In this document: in pieces, positions 51,663-61,422 of the stretch | Position numbering within the stretch: position 1 is the stretch's first letter | How the letters are laid out: each line of letters opens with the position of its first letter | Source of the DNA: Algirhabdus cladophorae | Lineage (GTDB): Bacteria; Pseudomonadota; Alphaproteobacteria; Rhodobacterales; Rhodobacteraceae | DNA length: 64,000 nt | Direction: 5' to 3' | NCBI RefSeq assembly: GCF_044772865.1 | Contig: NZ_CP173029.1 | Coordinates: 1,364,001-1,428,000 of the forward strand | The notes under the pieces: model-generated | The model's database searches: none | The model's input: the letters and a program-made list of their open reading frames with translations, nothing else | Told to the model about the DNA's origin: nothing | Translations under genes and position numbers: made by a program

Positions 51663-53312
51663 ATGACACGTATGGACAATGTGCCGGGCAGTGCGACGGT
51701 AGATGCGGATTGGTGGCGCGGGGCGGTGATCTATCAAATCTATCCGCGCAGCTACCAAGACAGCAATGGCGATGGCATTGGCGATCTTTTGGGTATTGTC
51801 AACCGCTTGCCGTATATCGCCTCGCTGGGTGTGGACGCCATCTGGATCTCGCCCTTCTTTACCTCGCCGATGAAAGATTTCGGCTATGACGTCAGCGATT
51901 ATTGCGATGTGGATCCGATGTTTGGGACCCTGTCGGATTTTGATGTGTTGCTTGAGACGGCGCACAAACTGGGTCTGAAAGTGATGATCGATTTGGTATT
52001 GTCCCATACCTCGGACCAGCACCAGTGGTTTGCTCAAAGCCGCAAGGACCGCACCAATGACAAGGCCGATTGGTATGTTTGGGCCGATCCCAAGCCCGAC
52101 GGGACGCCACCTAACAATTGGCTGTCGATCTTTGGGGGGCCTGCGTGGCACTGGGACGCGCGGCGCGAGCAATATTACTTGCACAACTTCCTTGTCTCAC
52201 AGCCTGATTTGAACTTTCATGCGCCTGCGGTTCAAGATGCTTTGCTGGATGTGACACGGTTCTGGTTGAACCGTGGCGTTGACGGGTTCCGGTTGGACAC
52301 CATCAACTTCTATTTTGCCGACAAAGACTTGCGCGATAACCCGGCGTTACCACGAGACGAGCGTAACGCAACCATCGCCCCGTCTGTGAACCCCTACAAT
52401 CACCAGCGTCACCTTTATTCCAAGAACCAGCCCGAGAACCTCGAGTTTCTGGCGCGGTTCCGATCATTGTTGGATGAATACCCCGGCTCTACCTGCGTGG
52501 GTGAAGTGGGGGATGCGCAACAGGGTTTGGAACTGTTAGGCGAATACACCAAAGGCGATGCGTTCGCTCATATGTGTTACGCGTTCGAGTTTTTAGCCAG
52601 GGATACTTTGACTGCGTCCTGTGTGGCCGAAGTTTTTGATCGGTTACACCGCGTGGCTGCCGATGGTTGGGCCTGCTGGGCTTTTTCGAACCATGATGTG
52701 GAACGCCACGCGTCACGTTGGGGGCTTACTCCTGCGGCCAATCGGTTGTTCACCACGATGATGATGTGCCTGCGTGGCTCGGTCTGTATTTATCAGGGCG
52801 AGGAGTTGGGATTGGGCGAGGCCGATGTGGCGTTCGAGGATCTGCAAGATCCCTACGGGATCGAGTTCTGGCCGGAATTCAAAGGCCGCGATGGGTGCCG
52901 GACGCCGATGGTTTGGGAGGCCTCAAACCAAAGCGCGGGCTTTACCACCGGTGATCCGTGGTTGCCCGTCAGCCATGAACAAACTGCGAAGTCGGTGCAG
53001 GTCCAGGAGGACGATCCAACAGCGATATTGCATCATTACCGCCGCGCCATTGCGTTTCGCAAAGCTAATCCGGTTTTCGGCAAGGGTCAGATTGAGGGTC
53101 CCCATACCAGTGGCGACATTCTGTGGTTCACCCGTCAACACAATGGTGCGCAGGTGTTTTGTGCCTTCAACCTCAGCGATACGCCCTCACACATCGATAT
53201 GCCGTCCGGTGACTGGCAGGTCGTCGGGCAAGAGTTGGGAAGTACCGGGCCAATGGCGGACAAAACATTGCATCTTGGGCCATGGCAGCCCTGTTTGCTG
53301 CGACTTAATTAG
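51663..53312 (+). CDS. aglA: Alpha-glucosidase (GH13)
   Basis: A 549-residue cytoplasmic glycosidase of the GH13 alpha-amylase superfamily. Conserved regions are DAIWISPFFTSPMKDFGYDVSDY, DLVLSHTSDQH, the nucleophile in GFRLDTINF (Asp212), the acid/base in CVGEVGDA (Glu281) and the transition-state stabiliser in SNHDVER (Asp345). It cleaves imported alpha-glucosides to glucose. There is no signal peptide. It lies 12 nt after aglG and 15 nt before aglK. Confidence 0.93.
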   Translation: MTRMDNVPGSATVDADWWRGAVIYQIYPRSYQDSNGDGIGDLLGIVNRLPYIASLGVDAIWISPFFTSPMKDFGYDVSDYCDVDPMFGTLSDFDVLLETAHKLGLKVMIDLVLSHTSDQHQWFAQSRKDRTNDKADWYVWADPKPDGTPPNNWLSIFGGPAWHWDARREQYYLHNFLVSQPDLNFHAPAVQDALLDVTRFWLNRGVDGFRLDTINFYFADKDLRDNPALPRDERNATIAPSVNPYNHQRHLYSKNQPENLEFLARFRSLLDEYPGSTCVGEVGDAQQGLELLGEYTKGDAFAHMCYAFEFLARDTLTASCVAEVFDRLHRVAADGWACWAFSNHDVERHASRWGLTPAANRLFTTMMMCLRGSVCIYQGEELGLGEADVAFEDLQDPYGIEFWPEFKGRDGCRTPMVWEASNQSAGFTTGDPWLPVSHEQTAKSVQVQEDDPTAILHHYRRAIAFRKANPVFGKGQIEGPHTSGDILWFTRQHNGAQVFCAFNLSDTPSHIDMPSGDWQVVGQELGSTGPMADKTLHLGPWQPCLLRLN

Positions 53313-53327
53313 GGAGGGGGATGACCA

Positions 53328-54401
<1,074 letters not shown>

Positions 54402-54467
54402 CAGGTTTGCGACAAAATAACTGAGCTGAAATAAAGACGATGAGGTGGTATTGCTTCAGGGGTAAAA

Positions 54468-54950
54468 ATGAGAATTTTGTCATTTATAATCTTCGCAATA
54501 TGCTGGTTTCCCAGCGTTGCTTCCGCTTTTTGGAATATTCAAATTTCCGACGAAGATGTTTTTGGTAATGTAAACGTTGAAATTACCAGTTTTGGGGGAA
54601 AGGCTCGGCCTTATTTTATGGTTTGCGGTTCAAACGGACCGCCGTTCTTTGCGTTCTTGATCAAAGGACAAGTGGCAGCATCAGATTATGAACCTGCAAA
54701 ATTCCTTTTTCTAAGAGCAGATGGAAGTTTGATTGAAGCCGACGCAGAATTGGGTCCTTGGAACGATACTTACAGCGCAGTTCGAGTGTTTACTCCGCAT
54801 TCTTTGCGGATTTTCGCTTCTGAACTTATTTCTGCCACCAACCCAATTCAGGTTGGAGTTCAAGCTGGAACACTACGATTAGCAGACAGCGTAAGTTCAA
54901 ATGGCAGTACCGAAGCGGGGCGCGCTTTTTTGAAACACTGTTTAGAATAG
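54468..54950 (+). CDS. Orphan secreted protein, AT-rich
   Basis: A 160-residue protein with a Sec signal peptide (LSFIIFAICWFPSVASA, cleavage about residue 20). The mature part is beta-rich (SDEDVFGNVNVEITSFGG, PAKFLFLRADGSLIEA) with Cys53 and Cys158, which could form a disulfide. I do not recognise a family. Codons are noticeably more A/T-rich than the neighbours, suggesting recent acquisition. It lies 66 nt after aglK and is followed by a bidirectional hairpin shared with the convergent TRAP operon. Confidence 0.6.
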   Translation: MRILSFIIFAICWFPSVASAFWNIQISDEDVFGNVNVEITSFGGKARPYFMVCGSNGPPFFAFLIKGQVAASDYEPAKFLFLRADGSLIEADAELGPWNDTYSAVRVFTPHSLRIFASELISATNPIQVGVQAGTLRLADSVSSNGSTEAGRAFLKHCLE

Positions 54951-54980
54951 CACGTAGGTGGATAATTTAGTCAGCTATGG

Positions 54981-55007
54981 AAAGCCCCACTGAAACAGCG
55001 GGGCTTT
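54981..55007. terminator. Hairpin between the orphan gene and the TRAP operon
   Basis: The stem AAAGCCCC / GGGGCTTT plus an inner CTG / CAG pair around AAA forms a strong hairpin. Short A- and T-rich ends on both sides would allow it to end transcription in both directions; no long T-tract is present. Confidence 0.6.
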
Positions 55008-55042
55008 GACTTTGGCGACGATATTTTCGCAAAGAAGAACGT

Positions 55043-56488
55043 TTAGACCAGACTTGGCAGCCACAACACGATGCCGGGGAAGGCCACCAGCAATGCGATG
55101 GTGATCGCATCGGCGATGAAGAACGGTGTCACGCCTTTGAACACGTCTTGCACACTCAGGTCATCACGCACGCCAGCTACCACAAAGCAGTTGAGGCCAA
55201 TGGGCGGCGTGATCAGACAGAACTCCGCCATTTTGACCACCAATATCCCAAACCAGATCGCACACATTGGGCCTGACATGCCAAAGGTACTGTCGGCGGC
55301 TGCAACAAACTCGCCCCCGTTCAGGGCCATCACAGCGGGATAGACCACGGGCAGGGTCAGCAGAAGCATGCCGATGGCATCCATAAACATCCCCAAAACC
55401 GCATAGGCCAGCAGGATCATCACCAGCGTCATCCACGGGTTTTGCTCAAGCGACGTGATCCAGTCGGAAAACGCGCCGGGCAGGTCTGCAAAACCAAGGA
55501 AACGCACGTAGATCAGCACGCCCCAGATGATGGTAAAGATCATCACGGCCAGTTTTGCGGTTTCCAGCAAGGCGGATTTCAACTCGTTCCAGCGCATGCC
55601 TTGTTTGAGGGCCATGAGGAACACCACGAATGCGCCCAACGCGCCGCCCTCTGTGGGTGTGCCCCATGCGTCGCCACCGATGATGGTGTTGAAGGTGAAG
55701 CCTGCGATGGTCAGCGTCTCGGGGATTGGGTTGTAGACAAAGAACAAGATGATGATGACCACGAAAAAGATCGGGAAAGCGGGCAGGAGGGAAGAGAACC
55801 GTTCACCCCATGTGAAGCCTTTGACAGGCGGTCCAAGCTGTTTCCACATGATCGCAAGACCCACGATCAACGCACCATAAACAAGGGCCGAGAACGCGCC
55901 GGGAATAAAGCCTGCTAGCAGCAGTTTGCCCACGTCTTGTTCCACGATGATCGCGTATATCACGAGGATCGCCGAAGGTGGAATTAGGCTGGCCAGTGTA
56001 CCGCCTGCGGCCACAACCCCTGCTGCAAAGCGTTTATCGTAGCCCAGTTTTAGCATTTCGGGGATGGCAATGCGCGCGAACACGGCGGAGGTGGCCACAG
56101 ACGCGCCGGACACGGCCGCAAAGCCTGCCGTCGCAAACACGGTCGAGACGGCCAAACCGCCCGGCAACCAGCCGACCCATTTCTTGGCCGCATCAAACAG
56201 GGCTTTGGTCAGACCTGCGTAATAGGCCAGATAACCGATCAGGATGAAAGTGGGGATCAGGGACAGGGCCTGCGCACTGACCTTGGAATGTGGCACTTGG
56301 CCTGCGGTTTTGGTGGCCACGGTGACGGCCCAACCAAAGTCGTCCAGACCGTAGTTCTTTTTGGCCCAGAAGATCCAGATCAGGCCGACCATGCCAGCAA
56401 GACCCGCTGCAAAGGCCACACGCATGCCAAGGATGACCATCACAAGCAAACCGCCCGAGACGATCAGGCCGATATCAATAGGTTCCAT
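55043..56488 (-). CDS. dctM: TRAP transporter, large permease
   Basis: A 481-residue membrane protein with about 13 helices; VSTVFATAGFAAVSGASVATSAVFARIAIPEM and LIPPSAILVIYAII are family hallmarks of DctM, the sodium-coupled transport subunit. It is somewhat longer than the usual 425-440 residues because of extra loops near residues 45-70 and 255-285. The start overlaps the dctQ stop by 1 nt (TGATG). Substrate is an organic acid, not defined here. Confidence 0.92.
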   Translation of the reverse strand: MEPIDIGLIVSGGLLVMVILGMRVAFAAGLAGMVGLIWIFWAKKNYGLDDFGWAVTVATKTAGQVPHSKVSAQALSLIPTFILIGYLAYYAGLTKALFDAAKKWVGWLPGGLAVSTVFATAGFAAVSGASVATSAVFARIAIPEMLKLGYDKRFAAGVVAAGGTLASLIPPSAILVIYAIIVEQDVGKLLLAGFIPGAFSALVYGALIVGLAIMWKQLGPPVKGFTWGERFSSLLPAFPIFFVVIIILFFVYNPIPETLTIAGFTFNTIIGGDAWGTPTEGGALGAFVVFLMALKQGMRWNELKSALLETAKLAVMIFTIIWGVLIYVRFLGFADLPGAFSDWITSLEQNPWMTLVMILLAYAVLGMFMDAIGMLLLTLPVVYPAVMALNGGEFVAAADSTFGMSGPMCAIWFGILVVKMAEFCLITPPIGLNCFVVAGVRDDLSVQDVFKGVTPFFIADAITIALLVAFPGIVLWLPSLV

Positions 56489-57120
56489 CAGTCTTGCCCC
56501 CCGGATACGGTTTGCGCTTCGCGAGCGGCTTGTTCAGCAGCACTTTCAATCAGCGGCACACCGATGGGTTTGTCAGTGCCCGATTTGATCGCGCGTCCGT
56601 AGCACACCAATTGCAGGCATAGGCGAACACACAGCACGCCAAAGGCGACAGGGGCCAGCAATTTGGCGGGCCAGAGTGGGATTGCGATGTCCATGGAACT
56701 GTCGCGGCTCCACATTGGCGCTGCAAAGTCAAAACTGCGGGCGAAATGCGCCCAACTGCCCCAAACCAACAGGATCATAAGGATCAGCATAGCAAATGTG
56801 GTGATGAATTCGGCCGTCCATAAGGCGCGTCCGCGCAGTTGGCCCACCAGAATGTCCATGCGGATATGGCCACCGTTGCGTTGGGTGTAGGCGACGCCCA
56901 TGAAGGCAATCACAGGCATCAACTGTTCAATCCAGTCGATGTAGCCAGGTAGAGGTGTGCCAAAGAAATTGCGCCCACCCACGGAAAACACAGCGAGGAT
57001 CATCAGCGAAAACACAGCAAAGCCGCTGAGCAGCGCCAAAAACAGTTCAAGTCTATGCAAGGATTGGTCCAGACGGCTAAGACGTGTGCCATCTGTTATG
57101 ACCGAAGCGGTGCCCGCCAT
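56488..57120 (-). CDS. dctQ: TRAP transporter, small permease
   Basis: A 210-residue membrane protein with four helices. The segment SVGGRNFFGTPLPGYIDWIEQLMPVIAFMG and the following RNGGHIRMDILV are the DctQ signature. ATG 57120 is chosen because GGAGG lies 6-9 nt upstream; a frame from 57162 adds 14 non-conserved residues. It lies 78 nt after dctP. Confidence 0.9.
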   Translation of the reverse strand: MAGTASVITDGTRLSRLDQSLHRLELFLALLSGFAVFSLMILAVFSVGGRNFFGTPLPGYIDWIEQLMPVIAFMGVAYTQRNGGHIRMDILVGQLRGRALWTAEFITTFAMLILMILLVWGSWAHFARSFDFAAPMWSRDSSMDIAIPLWPAKLLAPVAFGVLCVRLCLQLVCYGRAIKSGTDKPIGVPLIESAAEQAAREAQTVSGGQD

Positions 57121-57198
57121 GGGGTGCCTCCGGTTTAAAGGTCGTGAAAAGAGGGGGGGCACCCCGCCCGCAAAGGCGAGGTGCGAAAGGGTATAGGC

Positions 57199-58209
57199 TT
57201 AGCTGCCCGAGCCAACCATGCCAGTGACTATGTCCAGCAGTTCTTGAGCTGGCAGTCCTTTGGCTGTGTTGTCAGCCACCCAAGAAGCTGCCGCCGGGCC
57301 AGCCACCGCCTCGCGGAAAGCGGCCAGTTCTGCGTCATCATAGGTGATCGACTTGATGCCTTTTTCTTCAAGGGTTGGACCCCATTTGGCCATTGTCGCA
57401 CCGTTATAGGTGTCGATGTAGTGATCCAGGCTTTCGTCGATGGATCCCAACAGGGCCTCGCGGTGGGCGTCAGACAGGTCCGCCAGGGCATCAGTGTTTG
57501 CTACAACTGGGCAGTTCACGGTGCCGGGGTTCAGGTTTGTGGTCCACCACGCACCGGATTCCACTGTGCCAAATGACATGTGTGCATGCGGTGCAAAGGC
57601 CACGGCCTTGACCACGCCGCTGTCCAGCGCCTGACGGACTTCGGTGGCAGACATGGATGTTGGCACCGCATTCACGGCTTCCATAGCTTTGCCGATGCCG
57701 CCAGTTGCGCGCACAGCCAGACCTTCGTAATCGGCCAGCGTCATTGGCGCATCACCAACACCAACGATGTTGTATTGTGGCAATGGCGACGGCATCAAAA
57801 GTGTAGCGTTCCAACGGGCCAGATCGGCCTGAACGGCTGGGTGGCCATATACAGCCATCGAGATCTTACGTTCTTCTTCCAAGCTGGAGACACCCAAGAA
57901 TGGCAGTTCCAGAACCGTGATCGATGGGTTCTTATCGCGGTGATAGCCTGCGCAGAATTGCGCCATTTCGAACGCGCCGATGGAAATGCCATCGAGGTTC
58001 TCACGGTTCTTGGACAAACCACCGTAGGAGATGTTCAATGTGAACTCGCCATTGGTTTTTTCCGACACCAGTTCAGCCAGTTTTTCAACATGCTCGGTGA
58101 ACGCGCGACGTTTGCCCCAAAGCGACACGTTCCACTCCGTGGCCAGGGCTTCACCTGCAAATGCGATTGAAATGGCTGCAACGGCGCAGCCCTTGAGATA
58201 CTTGGTCAT
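57199..58209 (-). CDS. dctP: TRAP transporter, substrate-binding protein
   Basis: A 336-residue extracytoplasmic solute receptor with signal peptide (LKGCAVAAISIAFAGEALA). The mature protein contains LAELVSEKTNGEFTLNISYGG and EGLAVRATGGIGKAMEAVNAVPTSM, with the conserved Arg that salt-bridges carboxylate ligands in TRAP receptors. The preferred ligand is not readable. ATG 58209 follows a GGGAGGAAA site; the frame from 58239 is not conserved. It is followed by dctQ and dctM. Confidence 0.9.
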   Translation of the reverse strand: MTKYLKGCAVAAISIAFAGEALATEWNVSLWGKRRAFTEHVEKLAELVSEKTNGEFTLNISYGGLSKNRENLDGISIGAFEMAQFCAGYHRDKNPSITVLELPFLGVSSLEEERKISMAVYGHPAVQADLARWNATLLMPSPLPQYNIVGVGDAPMTLADYEGLAVRATGGIGKAMEAVNAVPTSMSATEVRQALDSGVVKAVAFAPHAHMSFGTVESGAWWTTNLNPGTVNCPVVANTDALADLSDAHREALLGSIDESLDHYIDTYNGATMAKWGPTLEEKGIKSITYDDAELAAFREAVAGPAAASWVADNTAKGLPAQELLDIVTGMVGSGS

Positions 58210-58247
58210 AGTTTCCTCCCAGAATGAGTGACCTTTCATATGGGGTT

Positions 58248-58276
58248 AGCCTAGGCATCTGGCCTGTCTCTGTCCA
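58248..58276 (-). promoter_or_regulatory. Sigma-70-like promoter of dctPQM
   Basis: Read leftward, TGGACA (58271-58276) and TAGGCT (58248-58253) are spaced by 17 nt, about 40 nt upstream of the dctP start. The -10 match is weak (3 of 6). No good GG-N10-GC sigma-54 element was found. Confidence 0.3.
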
Positions 58277-58310
58277 TTGAGGAAAACTGCAGAGGTGGGC
58301 GGGGCTGCCT

Positions 58311-58324
58311 TGCGGAAATCCGCA
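58311..58324. promoter_or_regulatory. Candidate DctD binding palindrome upstream of dctP
   Basis: TGCGGAAATCCGCA has perfect 6-nt arms (TGCGGA / TCCGCA) around AA. It lies 102 nt upstream of the dctP start and roughly 77 nt upstream of the putative transcription start, a usual place for an NtrC-class activator site. Confidence 0.5.
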
Positions 58325-58352
58325 GGCCCCTTGGCCCTTTGGGATGCGCGGA

Positions 58353-59660
58353 CTAGAGGCCCAGTTTGACGATCTTTTCGTTCAAGGTCCGGCGCCCGAT
58401 CCCAAGAGTTTGCGCCACATCGTCCATATTTCCATCAGTGTCACGCAGTGCGCGTGCGATCATTTCGCGCTCGAACGCAGCCACGGCTTGGCGCAATGTG
58501 TGTGGGGTCTGTGGCGCTTCGTCCGTGGAGGGATCGATGGACAGGGCCACGGGCAGAGGGCCGTTGCGTTGCCCCTGCAACACGTGGCGCAGGGCCACTC
58601 CGCGCAACTGGCGCACGTTGCCGGGCCACTCAAAAGCCAAAAGCGCGGCGATATCGTCTTGGGTCAGATGCGGGCGCATAGCCTTATGGGCGGCGGCATA
58701 ATCAGCGCAGAAATGTTCAAAGAGCAGGATGATGTCATCCTTCCGGTCGCGCAATGGCGGCACATTCACTTCGATCAAGTTCAAACGATAGTAAAGATCC
58801 TGCCGCATGTGACCCGTGGCCAAAGCGGTGTCCAGATTTTGATTGGTGGCACTGACAAACCGCACATCAGCAGGGTCGTGGCCCCCTGTATCACCTGCTT
58901 CGATCAAGCGCAGCAACATGGGTTGTACATCCACAGGGCAGGCGGCGACCTCGTCCAAAAACAGTGTCCCGCCCTTGGCTTTGTGGATCAGGGATCCTTC
59001 ACTGGGATCAAAGAACAGCTCATTGGCCCGATCCGGTGTAAGTGTGGCACAGTTTAGCGTCACCATCGGCACCTCACTGCGGGTCGAGGCGCGATGCAGG
59101 GCTGTGGCCACCAGATCCTTGCCCACGCCGGTTTCGCCTTGGATCAATACTGGCACATCGGTTTGGGCCACATCCGCGATTGTTTTGCGCAGCATGTCGA
59201 TTTGCTGGGTTTGCCCAAGCAGCAGCGCGTCCAATCCCGACAGGCTGGCCAAACGGCTTTGCAAGCGCGTGGCGGACTGGCGCAGGCGGTGTTGTTCGGC
59301 AGCGTGGGTCAGAGCTGACAGCAAACGCCGCGGATCATAGGGTTTTTCAAGGAACGTGTATGCGCCTTCCTGCATGGCTTGCACAGCCATTGGGATATCC
59401 CCATGGGCCGATATCAAAATCACCGGTGGGGCCTCTACTGCGCGCAGTTCTGCCAGCAATTCCAAACCAGACATGCCGGGCATTTGCACGTCCAACACCA
59501 TCGCATCCGGTGGGTTAGACTTGATCGCCTTCAGGGCCTCGCGGGCCAAGGCAAACCGGCTGACCGTCCACCCAACGGTTTCCAATAATTCACACAGCGA
59601 CGCGCGGATTTCGGCGTCGTCATCAATGACAAAGGCATGAAAATCTTGGGGTGAGGGCAT
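58353..59660 (-). CDS. dctD: DctD-type response regulator lacking the GAFTGA loop
   Basis: A 435-residue NtrC-class regulator. The receiver domain has the acidic pocket, the phosphorylated Asp57 (VLDVQMPG) and Lys106. The AAA+ domain has Walker A GETGVGKD (about 175-182), Walker B GTLFLDE (231-237) and an arginine-rich RQDLYYRLN segment. Between NELFF (214-218) and GGTLFLDE, where GAFTGA normally sits, the chain is about 10 residues shorter and reads DPSEGSLIHKAKG; the GAFTGA motif is missing. A Fis-type HTH ends the protein (DDVAQTLGIGRRTLNEKI). It is 11 nt after dctB. Activation of sigma-54 is therefore doubtful; a sigma-70 role, as in Rhodobacter capsulatus NtrC, is possible. Confidence 0.88.
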   Translation of the reverse strand: MPSPQDFHAFVIDDDAEIRASLCELLETVGWTVSRFALAREALKAIKSNPPDAMVLDVQMPGMSGLELLAELRAVEAPPVILISAHGDIPMAVQAMQEGAYTFLEKPYDPRRLLSALTHAAEQHRLRQSATRLQSRLASLSGLDALLLGQTQQIDMLRKTIADVAQTDVPVLIQGETGVGKDLVATALHRASTRSEVPMVTLNCATLTPDRANELFFDPSEGSLIHKAKGGTLFLDEVAACPVDVQPMLLRLIEAGDTGGHDPADVRFVSATNQNLDTALATGHMRQDLYYRLNLIEVNVPPLRDRKDDIILLFEHFCADYAAAHKAMRPHLTQDDIAALLAFEWPGNVRQLRGVALRHVLQGQRNGPLPVALSIDPSTDEAPQTPHTLRQAVAAFEREMIARALRDTDGNMDDVAQTLGIGRRTLNEKIVKLGL

Positions 59661-59671
59661 TTGGTTAGGGC

Positions 59672-61417
59672 CTATTGGGCCGCCGTTTGCGCGGCGGATA
59701 CATCGGTGTGGGTCGTAGGCAGGGACACTGAAAATTCAGCGCCTTGGCCTAGATCACGCGCTGTTAGAACGCCGTTGTGTTCTGCCACGATGCCTGCAGA
59801 AATAGCCAGCCCCAATCCCATTCCAGTACCGGAGGATCTGGTCGTCTCAAACGGTTCTTGTAGCTGTTTCAATGATTTACCCTGCAATCCTAACCCTGAA
59901 TCGCGGATCACCAAAGTAGCGTCGGGACCTAGTGTAACACCGATGGTGCGTGGCTGGCGCTGTGACTCGGCAATTGAAAGAACGGCGTTTTTCAGCAGAT
60001 TAACCACCACTTGTTCAAGGCGCAGACGGTTACCTTCCACGCAGACTGCCGAGCCCGGTAGATCCTGGGTGAGGTGAATTTTCGCAGCTTTGATGTCGTG
60101 GCGCACCAGCTCGTGGGCGCTATGCCAAACATCGCGTAGATCAACGATCTCAAACGGTGTGGCCGAGGGTTTGGCGAAAAATCGCAGTTGTGTCGTGATC
60201 TGTTCCATACGCTGCACCAATCCACCCAGTTTGGTCAGCAGCCCGAGGTTGGGTGAGGCTTGGAGTTCAGCCGCCGTGAGATAGGTTTTCATTGCCGAAA
60301 GAGGTTGGCCTAATTCATGTGTTACCGACGCGGACAATTGCCCCAAGGCTGCAAGTTTCGAGGCGCGTTCCAGATCGTCTTGGGCCTTTTCCAGTCGCAG
60401 TTCTGCGGCACGTCGTGTGTCGATCTCTTGGGCAAGCGCTTGATTGGTACGGCTCAGCTTGCGGCGATCCTCTTGCGAGGCGATCAATGCGGCCCGCACA
60501 CGACGCCCGCGCCGCTGCAACCAGATTCCAGTGAGCACCGCCAGCAGTGCCAGAAACCCCAAAGTGACAAAGACCGCATTTTTGCGCAGTGCGGCCTTTG
60601 GGGTGAGGTAATGCACCTGCCATGTAAGTGGCCCGACCGATTGCGACAGATGTACAAAGCTGGTGTCGCCGAGCCATGCGGACGTATCTTGTGCGCGCCA
60701 TTGCAGTGGCTCGAGGGCCTCACGCGCAAACTGACGCCCGGCTTCGATCCGGGCGCGGTTTTCCGGCGACAGGGGGACAAGCGTGCGATAACGCCACGTA
60801 GGATCCGAGGCCAAAACCACAACGCCATCTGCGTTTGACACGAAAATATCCTCCCCCGTTTGCCCCCAAGTCTGCGCCAGTGGGCTAAGATCAACCTTCA
60901 CAGCGATGACGCCACGCACCGTGCCTTGATCATCGTGCACAGGCCCGGACAAAAAATACCCTGGTTTCAATGTGGTTACGCCAATAGCAAAAAACTGGCC
61001 CGACGCGCCGTTCAGAGCGGCTTGGAAATACGGGCGAAATGCGTAGGATTTGCCTAAGAACGTTGGGGTTTGGTCGTAGTTTGACGCAGCAATCGTCAGG
61101 CCGTCCGGTTGCATCAGGTAGATGGCATCAACGTCGGATGCCTGCGCAAAAGCCTTCAGCCGCTTGTTTAGACTGTTCAGATCGCGGCCCAATGCGCCTG
61201 CCTGAACATGACTGTCTTGCGTTAAAATTAATGGCAGGTGTTGGTATTGATCCAAGGCCGCGGTCAAGCTGCTTTCATATAGGGTCAGCCTTGCTGAAGC
61301 CCGTGCCACCTCGGAGCGTTTGAACAAATCGAAACTGACAATGTAGATCGCCGTGGCTGCGATCAGGGTCAAAACGATCAGCGCCAAGCGCCACGTGGGG
61401 GAAAGGCGCTGGGGCAT
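59672..61417 (-). CDS. dctB: DctB-type sensor histidine kinase
   Basis: A 581-residue membrane kinase: TM1 at about 10-30, a periplasmic Cache domain (residues 35-275) with the SYAFRPYFQAALNG and TTLKPGYFLSGPV motifs of C4-dicarboxylate-sensing DctB proteins, TM2 at about 280-300, a coiled-coil linker (305-355), the H box ASVTHELGQP (His367) and the ATPase with NLLKNAV, RDSGLGL and GTGMGLGLAI. It should phosphorylate the adjacent DctD. It starts 5 nt after the ureohydrolase gene, suggesting one transcript. Confidence 0.9.
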   Translation of the reverse strand: MPQRLSPTWRLALIVLTLIAATAIYIVSFDLFKRSEVARASARLTLYESSLTAALDQYQHLPLILTQDSHVQAGALGRDLNSLNKRLKAFAQASDVDAIYLMQPDGLTIAASNYDQTPTFLGKSYAFRPYFQAALNGASGQFFAIGVTTLKPGYFLSGPVHDDQGTVRGVIAVKVDLSPLAQTWGQTGEDIFVSNADGVVVLASDPTWRYRTLVPLSPENRARIEAGRQFAREALEPLQWRAQDTSAWLGDTSFVHLSQSVGPLTWQVHYLTPKAALRKNAVFVTLGFLALLAVLTGIWLQRRGRRVRAALIASQEDRRKLSRTNQALAQEIDTRRAAELRLEKAQDDLERASKLAALGQLSASVTHELGQPLSAMKTYLTAAELQASPNLGLLTKLGGLVQRMEQITTQLRFFAKPSATPFEIVDLRDVWHSAHELVRHDIKAAKIHLTQDLPGSAVCVEGNRLRLEQVVVNLLKNAVLSIAESQRQPRTIGVTLGPDATLVIRDSGLGLQGKSLKQLQEPFETTRSSGTGMGLGLAISAGIVAEHNGVLTARDLGQGAEFSVSLPTTHTDVSAAQTAAQ

Positions 61418-61422
61418 TTTTG

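Noticed and set aside
58210..58352. Sigma-54 promoter upstream of dctP
   Set aside because: The only GG-N10-GC spacing (TGGACAGAGACAGGCC read leftward) matches the -24/-12 consensus poorly and lacks TTGC; the sigma-70-like reading of the same area is no worse.
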